A stretch of 20,025 bases of DNA from a virus. Below, in pieces: positions 13,296 to 20,025 of the stretch. Position numbers and translations under genes: made by a program. The stretch is taken from positions 1 to 20,025 of the IMG/VR virus record IMGVR_UViG_3300025889_001239; one strand, 5' to 3'. The first letter of the stretch is position 1. Each line of letters opens with the position of its first letter. Below the pieces are notes generated by a model that was not told where the DNA came from, did not search any database, and worked only from the letters and a program-made list of their open reading frames with translations.

Positions 13296-13324
13296 AGTCT
13301 ACACACTTTTTAGTGTGTGTACAA
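13296..13324 (-). promoter_or_regulatory. Promoter-like element with operator-like dyad in the spacer
   Basis: In the 107-nt gap 13252-13358, the minus strand reads TTGTAC (13319-13324), a 17-nt spacer, then TAGACT (13296-13301). A perfect 7-bp inverted repeat with a 4-nt centre, ACACACT-AAAA-AGTGTGT, occupies 13301-13318 and thus fills the spacer. A protein bound there would block polymerase. The hexamers fit sigma-70 only loosely (3/6 and 4/6). The same dyad could fold in RNA as a hairpin, but no T tract follows, so a terminator is unlikely. Confidence 0.5.
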
Positions 13325-13358
13325 TTTTTTGTGTGCGGCCTGTAGCTTTAGGCTACAG

Positions 13359-13718
13359 TCAGTATGACCACACGGTGGGGGATAGTTTATCGTCGCACCA
13401 ATCTAGGTGAATGAATCGCCCCTTTCCGCGCTGGTTTACGCCAACCCGAGGGACGTTGTGGGCAAATGCCACCTGTAGGAGTTTGTGTGCCTTGTCTCTG
13501 TCAACGGCTATATCCACGGCCTTGCCTGTGGAATGTGCGCCGACATGATCCTTATGGTGCTCTAAAGGGTGTTTAAGGCAACGGTAACCAGAACTAACGG
13601 GCAGAGGGAAGCCACAATCAGAACGAATGCCATTAAGTATTCTAAGTATTTTTTCATCGAACAAATAAACATCACAGCCACACTGACAGCGTAGCTCATC
13701 TTCAGAAAAATAATTCAC
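13359..13718 (-). CDS. Endolysin, M15-family peptidase
   Basis: The protein has 119 aa, the usual size of a stand-alone M15 (VanY/D-Ala-D-Ala carboxypeptidase-like) phage endolysin. Zinc and catalytic motifs are seen: SSGYRCLKHP, GAHSTGKAVDI (His62, Asp69) and FIHLDW (His104, Asp106). The N-terminal F-S-E-D-E-L-R-C-x-C-G-C start is typical of the Peptidase_M15_3 group. There is no signal peptide, so release would depend on the holin encoded just upstream, whose stop overlaps this start by 4 nt. It would cut peptide cross-links in peptidoglycan at the end of infection. Confidence 0.92.
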   Translation of the reverse strand: MNYFSEDELRCQCGCDVYLFDEKILRILNGIRSDCGFPLPVSSGYRCLKHPLEHHKDHVGAHSTGKAVDIAVDRDKAHKLLQVAFAHNVPRVGVNQRGKGRFIHLDWCDDKLSPTVWSY

Positions 13719-14116
13719 TCTTGAGTCTTTCTAACCTGAGTAACAATCTTTTCGCCAGACCGGGCGACAACGTAGCCGCCAAGACCGATCTGCAACAAAG
13801 TCCACGCCTCATCTCTGAGGGGGTTTGGCAGCCATCCCATTGAATCCCCAACCGCAAGGGCTAGGAATGTCAGCATGGTGATTGGACGCCACGTTGCGGT
13901 AATCCAATGCTCTGACTGGGCCTCAGCCTGTACTATACCAGCCTTGGCCTTTAACGTCTCTGCCTCGTAATCAAAGACGCGCTGCATTGCCGCCGCCTGC
14001 ACATCAAGCAAATGGCCTTTTGCCTTCAGCCGCTCTTCATCAGATGTGTGTAGCTCGTCAATTAACTCAGCCGCAGGCTTAAATACCCCGGCAATAAGCT
14101 CTATGACTCCCATCAT
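13715..14116 (-). CDS. Holin, three-TM (GTA holin) type
   Basis: The protein has 133 aa. An N-terminal segment (MGVIELIAGVFKPAAELIDEL) with the following T-x-E-E-R-x-K helix, then EHWITATWRPITMLTFLALAV, and a final hydrophobic helix around LLQIGLGGYVVAR give the 3TM holin pattern in which the W-R-P-(I) stretch begins a membrane segment. It lies directly before the endolysin gene (4-nt overlap), as expected. Two Met codons at 14116 and 14113 could serve as alternative starts, a feature that in some holins makes an inhibitor form; that is only a possibility here. Confidence 0.85.
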   Translation of the reverse strand: MMGVIELIAGVFKPAAELIDELHTSDEERLKAKGHLLDVQAAAMQRVFDYEAETLKAKAGIVQAEAQSEHWITATWRPITMLTFLALAVGDSMGWLPNPLRDEAWTLLQIGLGGYVVARSGEKIVTQVRKTQE

Positions 14117-14412
14117 CTGGAGATCATCTCGCTGGCGCGTTGCAGGTCACGCAGATACGCCTGCTTACAATGACCCTTACCCAACGGTCGAAACAGGAAA
14201 TCTATTCCCACCATAGAAGCATTCCAGTACCACTTATCGCGGCAACGGTATGACCGGCTACTGATTGACTCATTGGGATTGTCGCCAAACAACAGGGCGA
14301 CATTTGCAAGTTGAGATGTAGCGTCACCAACGCGGAAAACGTAGCCCTTCAGCGCCTCGCCCACCTCTGCCATAGCCTGCACTGCCACCTCAAAGTCTTG
14401 GTTGCGATCCAT
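14113..14412 (-). CDS. Conserved phage protein in the lysis cassette
   Basis: The protein has 99 aa from ATG 14412, with GAGGT 4 nt upstream; the open frame to 14466 is not used. It shows GDNPNESISSRSYR and later WYWNASMVGIDFLFRPLGKGHCKQAY. The order N-P-(D/N)-x-(T/S)-I-S-(A/S)-R ... I-D-F-x-F-x-P ... G-H-C-x-x-A is one I recall from uncharacterised phage proteins near lysis genes. The function is unknown. It overlaps the holin gene by 4 nt and follows the XhlA-like gene by 2 nt. Confidence 0.7.
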   Translation of the reverse strand: MDRNQDFEVAVQAMAEVGEALKGYVFRVGDATSQLANVALLFGDNPNESISSRSYRCRDKWYWNASMVGIDFLFRPLGKGHCKQAYLRDLQRASEMISR

Positions 14413-14414
14413 AT

Positions 14415-14696
14415 TTACCTCAACATATATACAGCGATAGACACAATCGCAGATATCAGAATCCAAAAAAACCGCTCCGTTGCCTTCACGGTTTGAGCGT
14501 TCTTGTTGATCGTCTCTTTGGCCTTATCAACATCAGACTCAATCAGGTCGATGCGGTACTCAAGCCGGTCAACACGTTTGTTAGATGAATACACCTTCTC
14601 TTCCACCCGAGCAATTGCGCTCACGGCTTCCGCCAGCTTATCCAGCTTTGTTTCTAGCCGATCAAGCCGAGTGAGAAATACATCATCCTGAGCCAT
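14415..14696 (-). CDS. XhlA-like protein: coiled coil with C-terminal membrane anchor
   Basis: The protein has 93 aa from ATG 14696, 8 nt after GAGGT; a GTG at 14699 could also serve. Heptads (LTRLDRLETKLDKLAEAVSAIARVEEKV, then VDRLEYRIDLIESDV) form a long coiled coil, followed by a C-terminal transmembrane helix FFWILISAIVSIAVYML. This is the build of XhlA/haemolysin-type phage proteins that assist holins. The small lipoprotein gene overlaps its start by 14 nt and the lysis genes follow, so a role at the membrane in lysis is likely. Confidence 0.75.
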   Translation of the reverse strand: MAQDDVFLTRLDRLETKLDKLAEAVSAIARVEEKVYSSNKRVDRLEYRIDLIESDVDKAKETINKNAQTVKATERFFWILISAIVSIAVYMLR

Positions 14697-14829
14697 CACT
14701 TGATACCTCTTTATGCGACTCAGTTGCCGCGCAAATGCCTATACAAATAAACGCCCGATTATCGGACGTTATGGTTGTGCCGCAGCCACACAGAAAAACC
14801 ATTAGTGAGGCTACGGCTAATTTTATCAT
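14683..14829 (-). CDS. Small 48-aa lipoprotein
   Basis: An ATG at 14829 overlaps the stop of the large lipoprotein gene (ATGA) and opens 48 codons: MIKLAVASLMVFLCGCGTT... A short hydrophobic signal with LCGC as a lipobox-like site puts Cys16 as the likely lipidated residue; the mature part is about 33 aa, with two further Cys (ICIGIC) and a polar end. It ends 17 nt into the frame of the XhlA-like protein if the GTG start is used. It is too short for many gene callers. A small outer-membrane lipoprotein in a lysis cassette calls to mind an o-spanin (Rz1-like), but the Pro-rich body and an i-spanin are not seen. Confidence 0.6.
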   Translation of the reverse strand: MIKLAVASLMVFLCGCGTTITSDNRAFICIGICAATESHKEVSSDGSG

Positions 14830-15569
14830 GGAGCGCAGTTAACTGACGACGTTCCATCAGCATTTGTCGTGACGGTGCAGGTCACCTGCGGGACGTTCTT
14901 CATGATCTCTGAGATGGTTGCCGTGTACTCAGACCAAATCCCACCCAGCAAGGCGTTGTTGCCAGCATCCAGCGTTACCATAGAGTTCAGGCCAACAGTG
15001 CTGACATCAACAACCCCGTTGATCCCAGTGGCTCCAAGGTCGCCAAGCTCTGTCATGCCGGTAGTGCCCAAGGTAACCATGCCATCAACGAATGGCGTGT
15101 AATCAACATTACCCAGAGCAGTGAAACCAGCCGTAGCAACATCAGCCGTCAGTGCCGCGCCATTGTTGAACGCCGCGTATAACGACTGGTTATCGGCAGA
15201 CTCAGCAGAGATGCGAGCCAGATCAACCTGACTGTTGTACTCAGCCATCTTCTTAGCAGAGTCAGCCTGTATCCACATCATGCCGAGAGATGACACAGGG
15301 GACGCCAAAACAGACGCCCACTGCAATGCCTCGGATTGTTGGGGCATAGGCTGAATAGCTGGGGTTTGGGTAAGAGCCAATGCCATAACAGCAGCACTTG
15401 CCGCCTGCCCGTCACCGCTTGCCGCGATCTTTGACAAAGCATCAAACTTAGCCTGCGTTGCCGCAGAGTTGGCCTCCGCCGCCTTCTGAACTGCCTCGTA
15501 ATACTGGCTGGCAGATGAAGCACAACCACTCAAAACCGCAATTACCGCCAAAGAAAAAATGGTTTTCAT
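14826..15569 (-). CDS. Lipoprotein in the lysis region
   Basis: The protein has 247 aa. The signal peptide MKTIFSLAVIAVLSGC has a clear lipobox LSGC, so Cys16 would be lipidated and the protein anchored in the envelope. The mature part starts with an Ala/Gln-rich helix, has a middle rich in Ala and Met, then a section of repeated short G-rich units (VTLGTTGMTELGDLGATG...) and a Cys pair near the end (VTCTVTTNADGTSSVNC). It overlaps both neighbours by 4 nt. Lysis, superinfection exclusion or an envelope-binding virion role are all possible; no family is recognised. Confidence 0.75.
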   Translation of the reverse strand: MKTIFSLAVIAVLSGCASSASQYYEAVQKAAEANSAATQAKFDALSKIAASGDGQAASAAVMALALTQTPAIQPMPQQSEALQWASVLASPVSSLGMMWIQADSAKKMAEYNSQVDLARISAESADNQSLYAAFNNGAALTADVATAGFTALGNVDYTPFVDGMVTLGTTGMTELGDLGATGINGVVDVSTVGLNSMVTLDAGNNALLGGIWSEYTATISEIMKNVPQVTCTVTTNADGTSSVNCAP

Positions 15570-15862
15570 ATCCTTCCCTCAACAATCCTCAGCTTTTTAA
15601 AGTCTGGATCATTCAGCTTTTTGATAATTAGCCTCTGCATCCCGTCATGGTCTTCCCAAGACACTCGCTCCTCCTTCATCCACTGAGCGAGAACGTGCAT
15701 GGGAATATCTCCAACGTACCATGAGTCAGATAGCATATCGTTTTTGCCAACACCAGCAGATCGCAACTGCTCATTACGCTCTAGGTATGGCGTGTTGTCG
15801 TACTCTGTAAGGATGCCAAATTTTGACCCCTCCAGATCAACAAATGTTTCTTTTTTCTTCAT
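15566..15862 (-). CDS. Hypothetical protein
   Basis: The protein has 98 aa, starting MKKKETFVDLEGSKFGIL, with aromatic, charged segments (DSWYVGDIPMHVLAQWMKEERVSWEDHDGMQ) and a basic end. No family is recognised. It is the first gene after the capsid terminator, with a GAGGGC site 6 nt before the ATG, so it opens the lysis transcript or is reached by read-through. Its stop overlaps the lipoprotein start (ATGA). Confidence 0.6.
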   Translation of the reverse strand: MKKKETFVDLEGSKFGILTEYDNTPYLERNEQLRSAGVGKNDMLSDSWYVGDIPMHVLAQWMKEERVSWEDHDGMQRLIIKKLNDPDFKKLRIVEGRI

Positions 15863-15875
15863 TTTGCCCTCAACG

Positions 15876-15897
15876 AAAAAAGGGGGCCGAAGCCCCC
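15876..15897 (-). terminator. Rho-independent terminator after the major capsid gene
   Basis: On the minus strand GGGGGC-TTCG-GCCCCC (15882-15897) forms a perfect 6-bp stem with a stable UUCG loop, followed directly by six T (15876-15881). It lies 7 nt after the capsid stop codon and would end or attenuate head-gene transcription, setting high capsid levels apart from lysis genes. Confidence 0.95.
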
Positions 15898-15904
15898 GTC
15901 AGGA

Positions 15905-17103
15905 TTAGCTAGTGGAGCAATCGTAAACTGCACCAGATGACTTCTCGTTCTTGCTGACCAAAGTAAGCTCAGTCAGAACTTGACGCTTCTCGTAGTCACC
16001 GTCTTTCGCCAAGGCTTCGTTCTTGGTCGGACGCAGTACGCCAACCGCAAACATATCGTCTTGGATAACAAAGACATCAGAGCCACGCTGCTCACGCGAG
16101 GGTACAAACTTAACCGTGCCCCAAGGAGTAACATAGACGCTCATGTGCTTGATGACAGTTTCTGACTCTGCCTTGATCATGCTTTGCTGTGAGTTATTTC
16201 CAGCAAAACCTTGGGAGACATTCATCTGATATGCAGACAAGTAAACCGTGTCGGGCTTGCCACCAGACTCCCAGATTGACTGCATTACGCTGTCAAAACG
16301 GGTCTGAGAGAAAGCCGCAGCCGTACCGTCAGTGCGAGCGTCAGTGCCGTTACCAGTAGCCGCAGTTGCGTCAGCTGCCTCGTCGATGTTGGTGACGATC
16401 CATGAAGGCAGACCAGCAAGCTCACGCGCAGTTGAGCTATCGCCAGCAACGCGAGCGTTGTTAGCAAACAAAGCCTTCTCGATGTCCAGCTTCTGCTCTT
16501 TTGCAATCTTCAGAGTCTGATAAGCCATTTCCTTGGCACGACCGGCCTTATCAAGACCTTCGTCAGTGCCGGGGATGATTACCGCATTCTTGAAGATTTG
16601 CGTGTAGTTGCCCAAGCGGGTGGTCGCGGTGCGAGCCTCAGCAGCAGTCGCGTCACCTTCAATGTGCGCGTTAGCTGCCGATGAACGCAGTGCGTCAGTT
16701 TGCCACTCATGGTAAGTGTTGCGGGCCTTAGCTTTCGCGCAGGTTGAGTAAAACGGCGTATCTTCCATTCGTTATGCTAAGGCTCTTTATCCCTAGCTCT
16801 TAGGCTTTCGCCTAAGTATCGGACTATATCTTCACCCTAGAGGGGTGTCGCGCACTCGTGGAGCTTTACCGACTGTTCTAGTCTCCATGCTCTAGTCTCT
16901 GAACCTTCTGCCTGTCCCCAGACAGCTTGGCTGCTGATTGGCCTATCTTTCGACTTAGCGTCCCAGCAATTCACGCGATTATCGCTTCTAAATTACTTCA
17001 GAGCGGCCCCAAGTTAAGGCGATACGTCATGGATGACATCGGAAAGATCTTCCCTGATGCCGACAGCATCATAACTGTCAAACGTGTTGGATGGCTGTGC
17101 CAT
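15905..17103 (-). CDS. Major capsid protein, SU10/DUF5309-like, interrupted by a group I intron
   Basis: Exon 1 is 17103-17017 (29 codons, ending ...DVSP), exon 2 is 16765-15905 (286 codons plus stop, starting EDTPFYST). Joined, they give 315 aa with the N-terminal arm expected for this coat-protein family: an F-x-x-Y-D-x-x-G-x-R-E-D-L segment and the S-P-x-D-T-P-F turn, then NTYHEWQTDAL and further on VIIPGTDEG, KEQKLDIEKAL, GLPSWI and VYVTPWGTVKFVPSREQ. The ATG at 16768 that would open exon 2 alone is formed by the last intron bases and is not a true start. The true start has GAGGT 8 nt upstream. The position after the scaffold gene and before a strong terminator fits a coat protein. The intron boundary is inferred, not proven. 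Confidence 0.9.
16766..17016 (-). ncRNA. Group I intron (probably IA2) in the major capsid gene
   Basis: This 251-nt element shows the conserved core in order: P (AATTGCTGGGA), Q (AATCAGCAGCC), R (GTTCAGAGACTA) and S (AAGATATAGTCC). Pairings seen by eye: P4 TGCTG/CAGCA, P6 TGTC/GACA, P7 GACTA/TAGTC, P7.1 GAGC/GCTC, P7.2 GACT/AGTC, P3 CGTG/CACG, P8 CACCC/GGGTG and P9 CTTAGGC-GAAA-GCCTAAG at 16799-16816. The 5' exon ends in U (GCCU) opposite a guide GGGC, giving the U-G wobble, and the intron ends in G. The first intron codon is an in-frame TAA that would stop ribosomes on unspliced RNA. There is no homing-endonuclease ORF inside. Confidence 0.93.
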
Positions 17104-17113
17104 GTTAATTACC

Positions 17114-18049
17114 TCATTTAAGGATTAGTGATAGAGCGTCGTCAATGCTTCCGCTCTTCTTCAGTTTTTGTCGAGTTTGTCGCTCGGCGTCTGCGTTGGA
17201 TCGCGTCTTCTTAGCGCCAGCCCTGACAGTACGCTTTGCCTTTGGCTTGGCGTTATTCTGGGCCTGCTTCTTTCCAGACATCAATTCTTGATACTTAATG
17301 GCGTCGTGCAATACGCGGATTGCTCGGTGATCCATTACTGCACCAATTTCACCCGGGTCGTAGCCGTAAATCTCTTGACCCATCGTCACAAGACGGTCAC
17401 GGGTCTGAGCGGCTGTGTCTGGGCTAGAAAACTCTGGCACTAAAGTTTTTAGCGTTTCCATCTCACGCTCTAAATAAACGCGCTGGGCATATTGCTGGGC
17501 CTGACTCTGTTGCTGTACCGCTTGTTGCAACTGGTAGATTTGTGCGTCATATACCTGCTTTGCCTCCTCGTAGTCCTCTCTGGCACTGCTGTACCCGATG
17601 GGATCAATATCCCTGAGTGACTTATCTGGAGGTGTCGGCGCTTGCGGCAGACCGCTCTGTGCATACTGCAACAGTTGTCCGATCTGCTGGCGCTCATTTA
17701 ATAGGTGTGCATAAACCTCTTCTGCCTGCTTTCGCATTGAAGCGGCTTCCTGCATACCCTTCTGGACATACTTCTGACCACTGTATCCTCGCTTGAGATC
17801 ATCTAGGCTTACCTGTTCTTCCTTGCCGTCAACTTTGACGGTGTATAGATCGGGGGCCGCAGTCTCTGCTTCCTCAGCGTCTTCGTATTCGTCCTCGGAG
17901 TCATCATCTGACTCCACTTCATCGAACTCAGCCTCTACTTCGGCTTCGTCCTCTTCAACTACCTCGTCCTCCACCTCTTCGGCTTCTGGTTGCGGGGCAA
18001 GTAAACCTTCAACGGCGCTTTCAAAACTATCAAGTTCAGTCGTATCCAC
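17114..18049 (-). CDS. Capsid scaffolding protein
   Basis: The protein has 311 aa. The first 64 residues are very acidic (repeated E/D/V), then comes YTVKVDGKEEQVSLDDLKRGYSG, a motif shared by phage scaffold-like proteins that precede SU10-type coats, then long Gln/Ala-rich coiled-coil helices (AKQVYDAQIYQLQQAVQQQ), and a basic C-terminus (KPKAKRTVRAGAKK) that would bind the coat protein. No protease motif is seen. It lies between the portal region and the capsid gene, as expected for a head-assembly scaffold. The capsid start follows 10 nt after its stop. Confidence 0.88.
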   Translation of the reverse strand: MDTTELDSFESAVEGLLAPQPEAEEVEDEVVEEDEAEVEAEFDEVESDDDSEDEYEDAEEAETAAPDLYTVKVDGKEEQVSLDDLKRGYSGQKYVQKGMQEAASMRKQAEEVYAHLLNERQQIGQLLQYAQSGLPQAPTPPDKSLRDIDPIGYSSAREDYEEAKQVYDAQIYQLQQAVQQQSQAQQYAQRVYLEREMETLKTLVPEFSSPDTAAQTRDRLVTMGQEIYGYDPGEIGAVMDHRAIRVLHDAIKYQELMSGKKQAQNNAKPKAKRTVRAGAKKTRSNADAERQTRQKLKKSGSIDDALSLILK

Positions 18050-18061
18050 GGTACTGAGTCC

Positions 18062-18292
18062 TCATTTGTGTTTTTTGTCGTAGATCGCCTCATCCTGTAG
18101 GACTTGGGCAATGCAATCTTCGATCTTTCCAAGCGCCCGAACAATCGTGTGCGCCTCCGCCCGATCATCGTCAGATGAGTACGGGTTAAAAAAGATATCA
18201 CCCTGATCTTTTTTAATCTTCTCCACAAGGTAATTGAATGCCTCATCACCTTGTAGACGCCTTATGCCAGCGCCCAGATCCTTTATATTCAT
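18062..18292 (-). CDS. Small hypothetical protein between portal and scaffold
   Basis: The protein has 76 aa, starts MNIKDLGAGIRRLQGDEAFNYLVEKIKKDQ and is helical and charged throughout, with a basic end (YDKKHK). Its ATG overlaps the portal stop by 4 nt. Small helical proteins in this position are common in podovirus-like head operons and remain uncharacterised; a role in head assembly is plausible by position only. Confidence 0.65.
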   Translation of the reverse strand: MNIKDLGAGIRRLQGDEAFNYLVEKIKKDQGDIFFNPYSSDDDRAEAHTIVRALGKIEDCIAQVLQDEAIYDKKHK

Positions 18293-20025
18293 CTAGGCAT
18301 TGCCTGCATTTGCTTAATTCTCTGTACGTCTAGCGCAGTGCCGTACTTGCCAAGTATCTCAGCCGCGCTAATCAACAAGTCTTGATCCATTTTATCACGC
18401 GCAAGGTCATCGTCAGCCATCGCCTTCTGAGCGTCTAGCTGCATCTTGAATTGATCCTTCTGCGCCTGAGCCTGCAACTTAGCCATGTCGGTCTGAGCCT
18501 TGGCCTGCGCTTTCATTGACTCGGCTTGTAGGTACGCCTGAGCCTGCGCGTCTTGCGGCTGACCCTGCTGTTGCTGGGCCGCTTGTTGTTGTTGCATTAG
18601 CAACTGCTGCTCAACCTGCGGGTTCATGGGATTAAAGTAGCGGGTACTGTTGCGGATGCCGTTAAGGGCAAGAATGTCTGCCAGAGTGTTACGCACTTGA
18701 GTGAGCGTCACGATTCCATTCTGCGGCCCGTACTGACCAAGTATTTGCTGCTGAACTTGGAATGCCTGCATAAGTGCCGCCAGCTTCTGTTCCTCGCGCC
18801 CAGTGCCTAGACCCACGTTCACCGTTACGTCCATCGTGACGTTCCAAGAGCGCGGGTCTACGGGGACATAGCCCTCACCAACAAGGCGCATCATTTGCGC
18901 TTCTTCCACGTTCTCGTGCATTACCTTGAGCATCAAAGTAAACATCTGCCGCATACCGCCCTCAGCAAGATTGCGAGCCATAACCTCAATCTGCCCTGCC
19001 TGAGCCTGTACGGTGGCCTGAACTGCGGCGGCGGTAGTGTTTTGCAATGAGTCGGGAGATAGGCCAGTAGACGCTTTTGTCACGCCTGTCTTGTTCTCAA
19101 TCTCTTGATCCATGTACTGAAGCGCGGTCAGCGTTTGACCGGCAACAAATGGGATTGCCTGCGGCTGTATAGCGCCAGCCTGCTTAACTCGGATAATGCC
19201 GCCAATCTCATTGTTTAGCAGATCATCAATGTTTACAGCGCCGTCAACAATCTCAAGACGCGGGTTGTTGGTCAGGGCTACGTTATCCAGAACACCCCTC
19301 AGCATAGCCGTGGATGCGTCCTGATCGTTAATGATCAAATCAGCTACCGATCGACCGTAGAAAGTGTGCGGCTCTGGATCTACTTCAAACACGGCAAACG
19401 GAATGTGCGAGCAGGCCATGTAATCCAGCAACTTATAGGCGGCTCCGCCAAGGGTGACCTTTTGCAGCGTAGGGACGCCACTGCCGGTTACATCAATCTT
19501 CATGTAAACCTCAGTGACGGCAACAAGGCGCATAGCCGGATCTTGGATATCCTCGTCGGAGTAATCCTCTTCGTAGCCCCTGCGCTCAAACTCCTCAACC
19601 TCTGAGAACGTGTCTGAGTGCTGAAGGCCGGTAAGATCCTTCACATCCTCGTAGTCATAGCCCATAGATATCAGGTCGCCAATCCGCATTTCTGTACGGT
19701 GGCACACCGCGTAGGCGTCCTTGATGTTTCTGGCGTTTCGATCAACAAAGAACTCTTCCGGCGGCACTGACTCAATGCACATCTTGCCGACATCTTTGTA
19801 GCGAGCAATTTTCAAATCGTAGATGGGGGTTTCAATCTCCATCCCCATCTCATCAATTTGAATCTCAATTCGAGTTGTAGACTCAAGCACCTCAACATCG
19901 TCATCCATCGTCAGGACGCGATATTCCATCTCGTTGAGGTTTTCAAACTCGTATGTTTCTTGCTCTTGGTAGTTGTCCCAGTAGACCTTAACGATGCCGA
20001 CCTTCTTGACCATTGCATCGTGGAA
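18289..20025 (-). CDS. Portal protein, N-terminus outside the window
   Basis: The frame is open to the right edge (FHDA before the Met at 20013), so at least the first part of the protein is missing; 578 residues are visible. VKKVGIVKVYWDNY, then CHRTEMRIGDLISMGYD, FEVDPEPHTFYGRSVADLI, NNPRLEIVDGAVNIDDLL and GVTKASTGLSPDSLQNTTAAAV fit the portal type seen in P22-like and other podovirus-like phages. The final 100 residues are a Gln/Ala-rich coiled coil (barrel-like C-terminus), followed by a short helix. It forms the dodecameric DNA channel at one capsid vertex. The small-protein gene overlaps its stop by 4 nt. Confidence 0.92.
   Translation of the reverse strand, partial: FHDAMVKKVGIVKVYWDNYQEQETYEFENLNEMEYRVLTMDDDVEVLESTTRIEIQIDEMGMEIETPIYDLKIARYKDVGKMCIESVPPEEFFVDRNARNIKDAYAVCHRTEMRIGDLISMGYDYEDVKDLTGLQHSDTFSEVEEFERRGYEEDYSDEDIQDPAMRLVAVTEVYMKIDVTGSGVPTLQKVTLGGAAYKLLDYMACSHIPFAVFEVDPEPHTFYGRSVADLIINDQDASTAMLRGVLDNVALTNNPRLEIVDGAVNIDDLLNNEIGGIIRVKQAGAIQPQAIPFVAGQTLTALQYMDQEIENKTGVTKASTGLSPDSLQNTTAAAVQATVQAQAGQIEVMARNLAEGGMRQMFTLMLKVMHENVEEAQMMRLVGEGYVPVDPRSWNVTMDVTVNVGLGTGREEQKLAALMQAFQVQQQILGQYGPQNGIVTLTQVRNTLADILALNGIRNSTRYFNPMNPQVEQQLLMQQQQAAQQQQGQPQDAQAQAYLQAESMKAQAKAQTDMAKLQAQAQKDQFKMQLDAQKAMADDDLARDKMDQDLLISAAEILGKYGTALDVQRIKQMQAMPR

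Noticed and set aside
13301-13318. Dyad considered as a transcription terminator
   Set aside because: The stem is A/T-rich with an A-rich loop and no run of T follows on the minus strand, so an operator is more likely.
15905-16768. Capsid protein starting at the ATG at 16768
   Set aside because: No ribosome-binding site, the conserved N-terminal arm would be missing, and the ATG is formed by the last bases of the intron. The spliced form explains the sequence better.
16927-17121. 64-codon open frame on the plus strand across the intron and exon 1
   Set aside because: It is antisense to a structured intron and to capsid exon 1, has no matching neighbours on that strand and no known pattern.
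18520-18610. Gln-rich codon run at the portal C-terminus considered as a DNA repeat
   Set aside because: It is a coding coiled coil usual for portals of this type; the bases are not an exact tandem repeat.
1-20025. tRNA genes, CRISPR arrays, insertion sequences and attachment sites
   Set aside because: None could be supported: no cloverleaf or CCA end in the gaps, no spaced repeats, no transposase or integrase motif.

Overview
The window is one strand-polarised block of a tailed-phage genome. Every gene I support lies on the minus strand, so transcription runs from position 20025 towards 1. Packing is very tight, with repeated ATGA, TAATG or 8-nt stop/start overlaps. The head genes (a portal resembling the P22 type, a scaffold, and a coat protein of the SU10/DUF5309 type), the 3-TM holin and the free-standing phage recombination genes suggest a podovirus-like phage of a Gram-negative bacterium, possibly aquatic. 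I cannot name the host. There is no tRNA, integrase or CRISPR array in the window. The portal runs off the right edge and an ADP-ribosyltransferase-like protein runs off the left edge.

Layout in transcription order. Head module (20025-15905): portal, a small protein, scaffold, and the major capsid gene, followed by a strong intrinsic terminator. Lysis module (15862-13359): a small protein, two lipoproteins (one of only 48 aa), an XhlA-like coiled-coil protein with a C-terminal membrane anchor, a conserved phage protein, a holin and an M15 peptidase endolysin. An intergenic region at about 13.3 kb holds a promoter-like site with a dyad in its spacer. Replication and recombination module (13251-6284): small proteins, an ERF-like annealing protein, an SSB-like protein, a Cro/CI-type HTH protein, an isolated primase zinc domain, a DUF4373-type protein, a DnaB-like helicase, a DUF3310 protein, a possible PD-(D/E)XK nuclease, NinB, an HTH-metallophosphoesterase fusion, a zinc-finger protein and an HNH/NinG-like protein. 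A second promoter-like gap follows at about 6.25 kb. Then comes a small-gene and DNA-modification cluster (6201-3664) with a C5 cytosine methyltransferase. Packaging and downstream genes (3524-1) hold putative small and large terminase, a PAPS-reductase-like protein and the truncated ART-like protein.

Two genes look broken in a simple ORF view but may be restored at the RNA level. The major capsid gene is split by a 251-nt group I intron with recognisable P, Q, R and S core elements; splicing after a U and before a GAA codon gives a 315-aa coat protein. The methyltransferase gene carries a perfect 23-bp tandem duplication that shifts its frame. Removing one copy restores both the methyltransferase (406 aa) and a 151-aa ORF embedded in another frame. 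Immediately after the duplication an in-frame A_AAA_AAG heptamer would, by -1 slippage, also join the two methyltransferase halves (414 aa). These are the most interesting points of the window.
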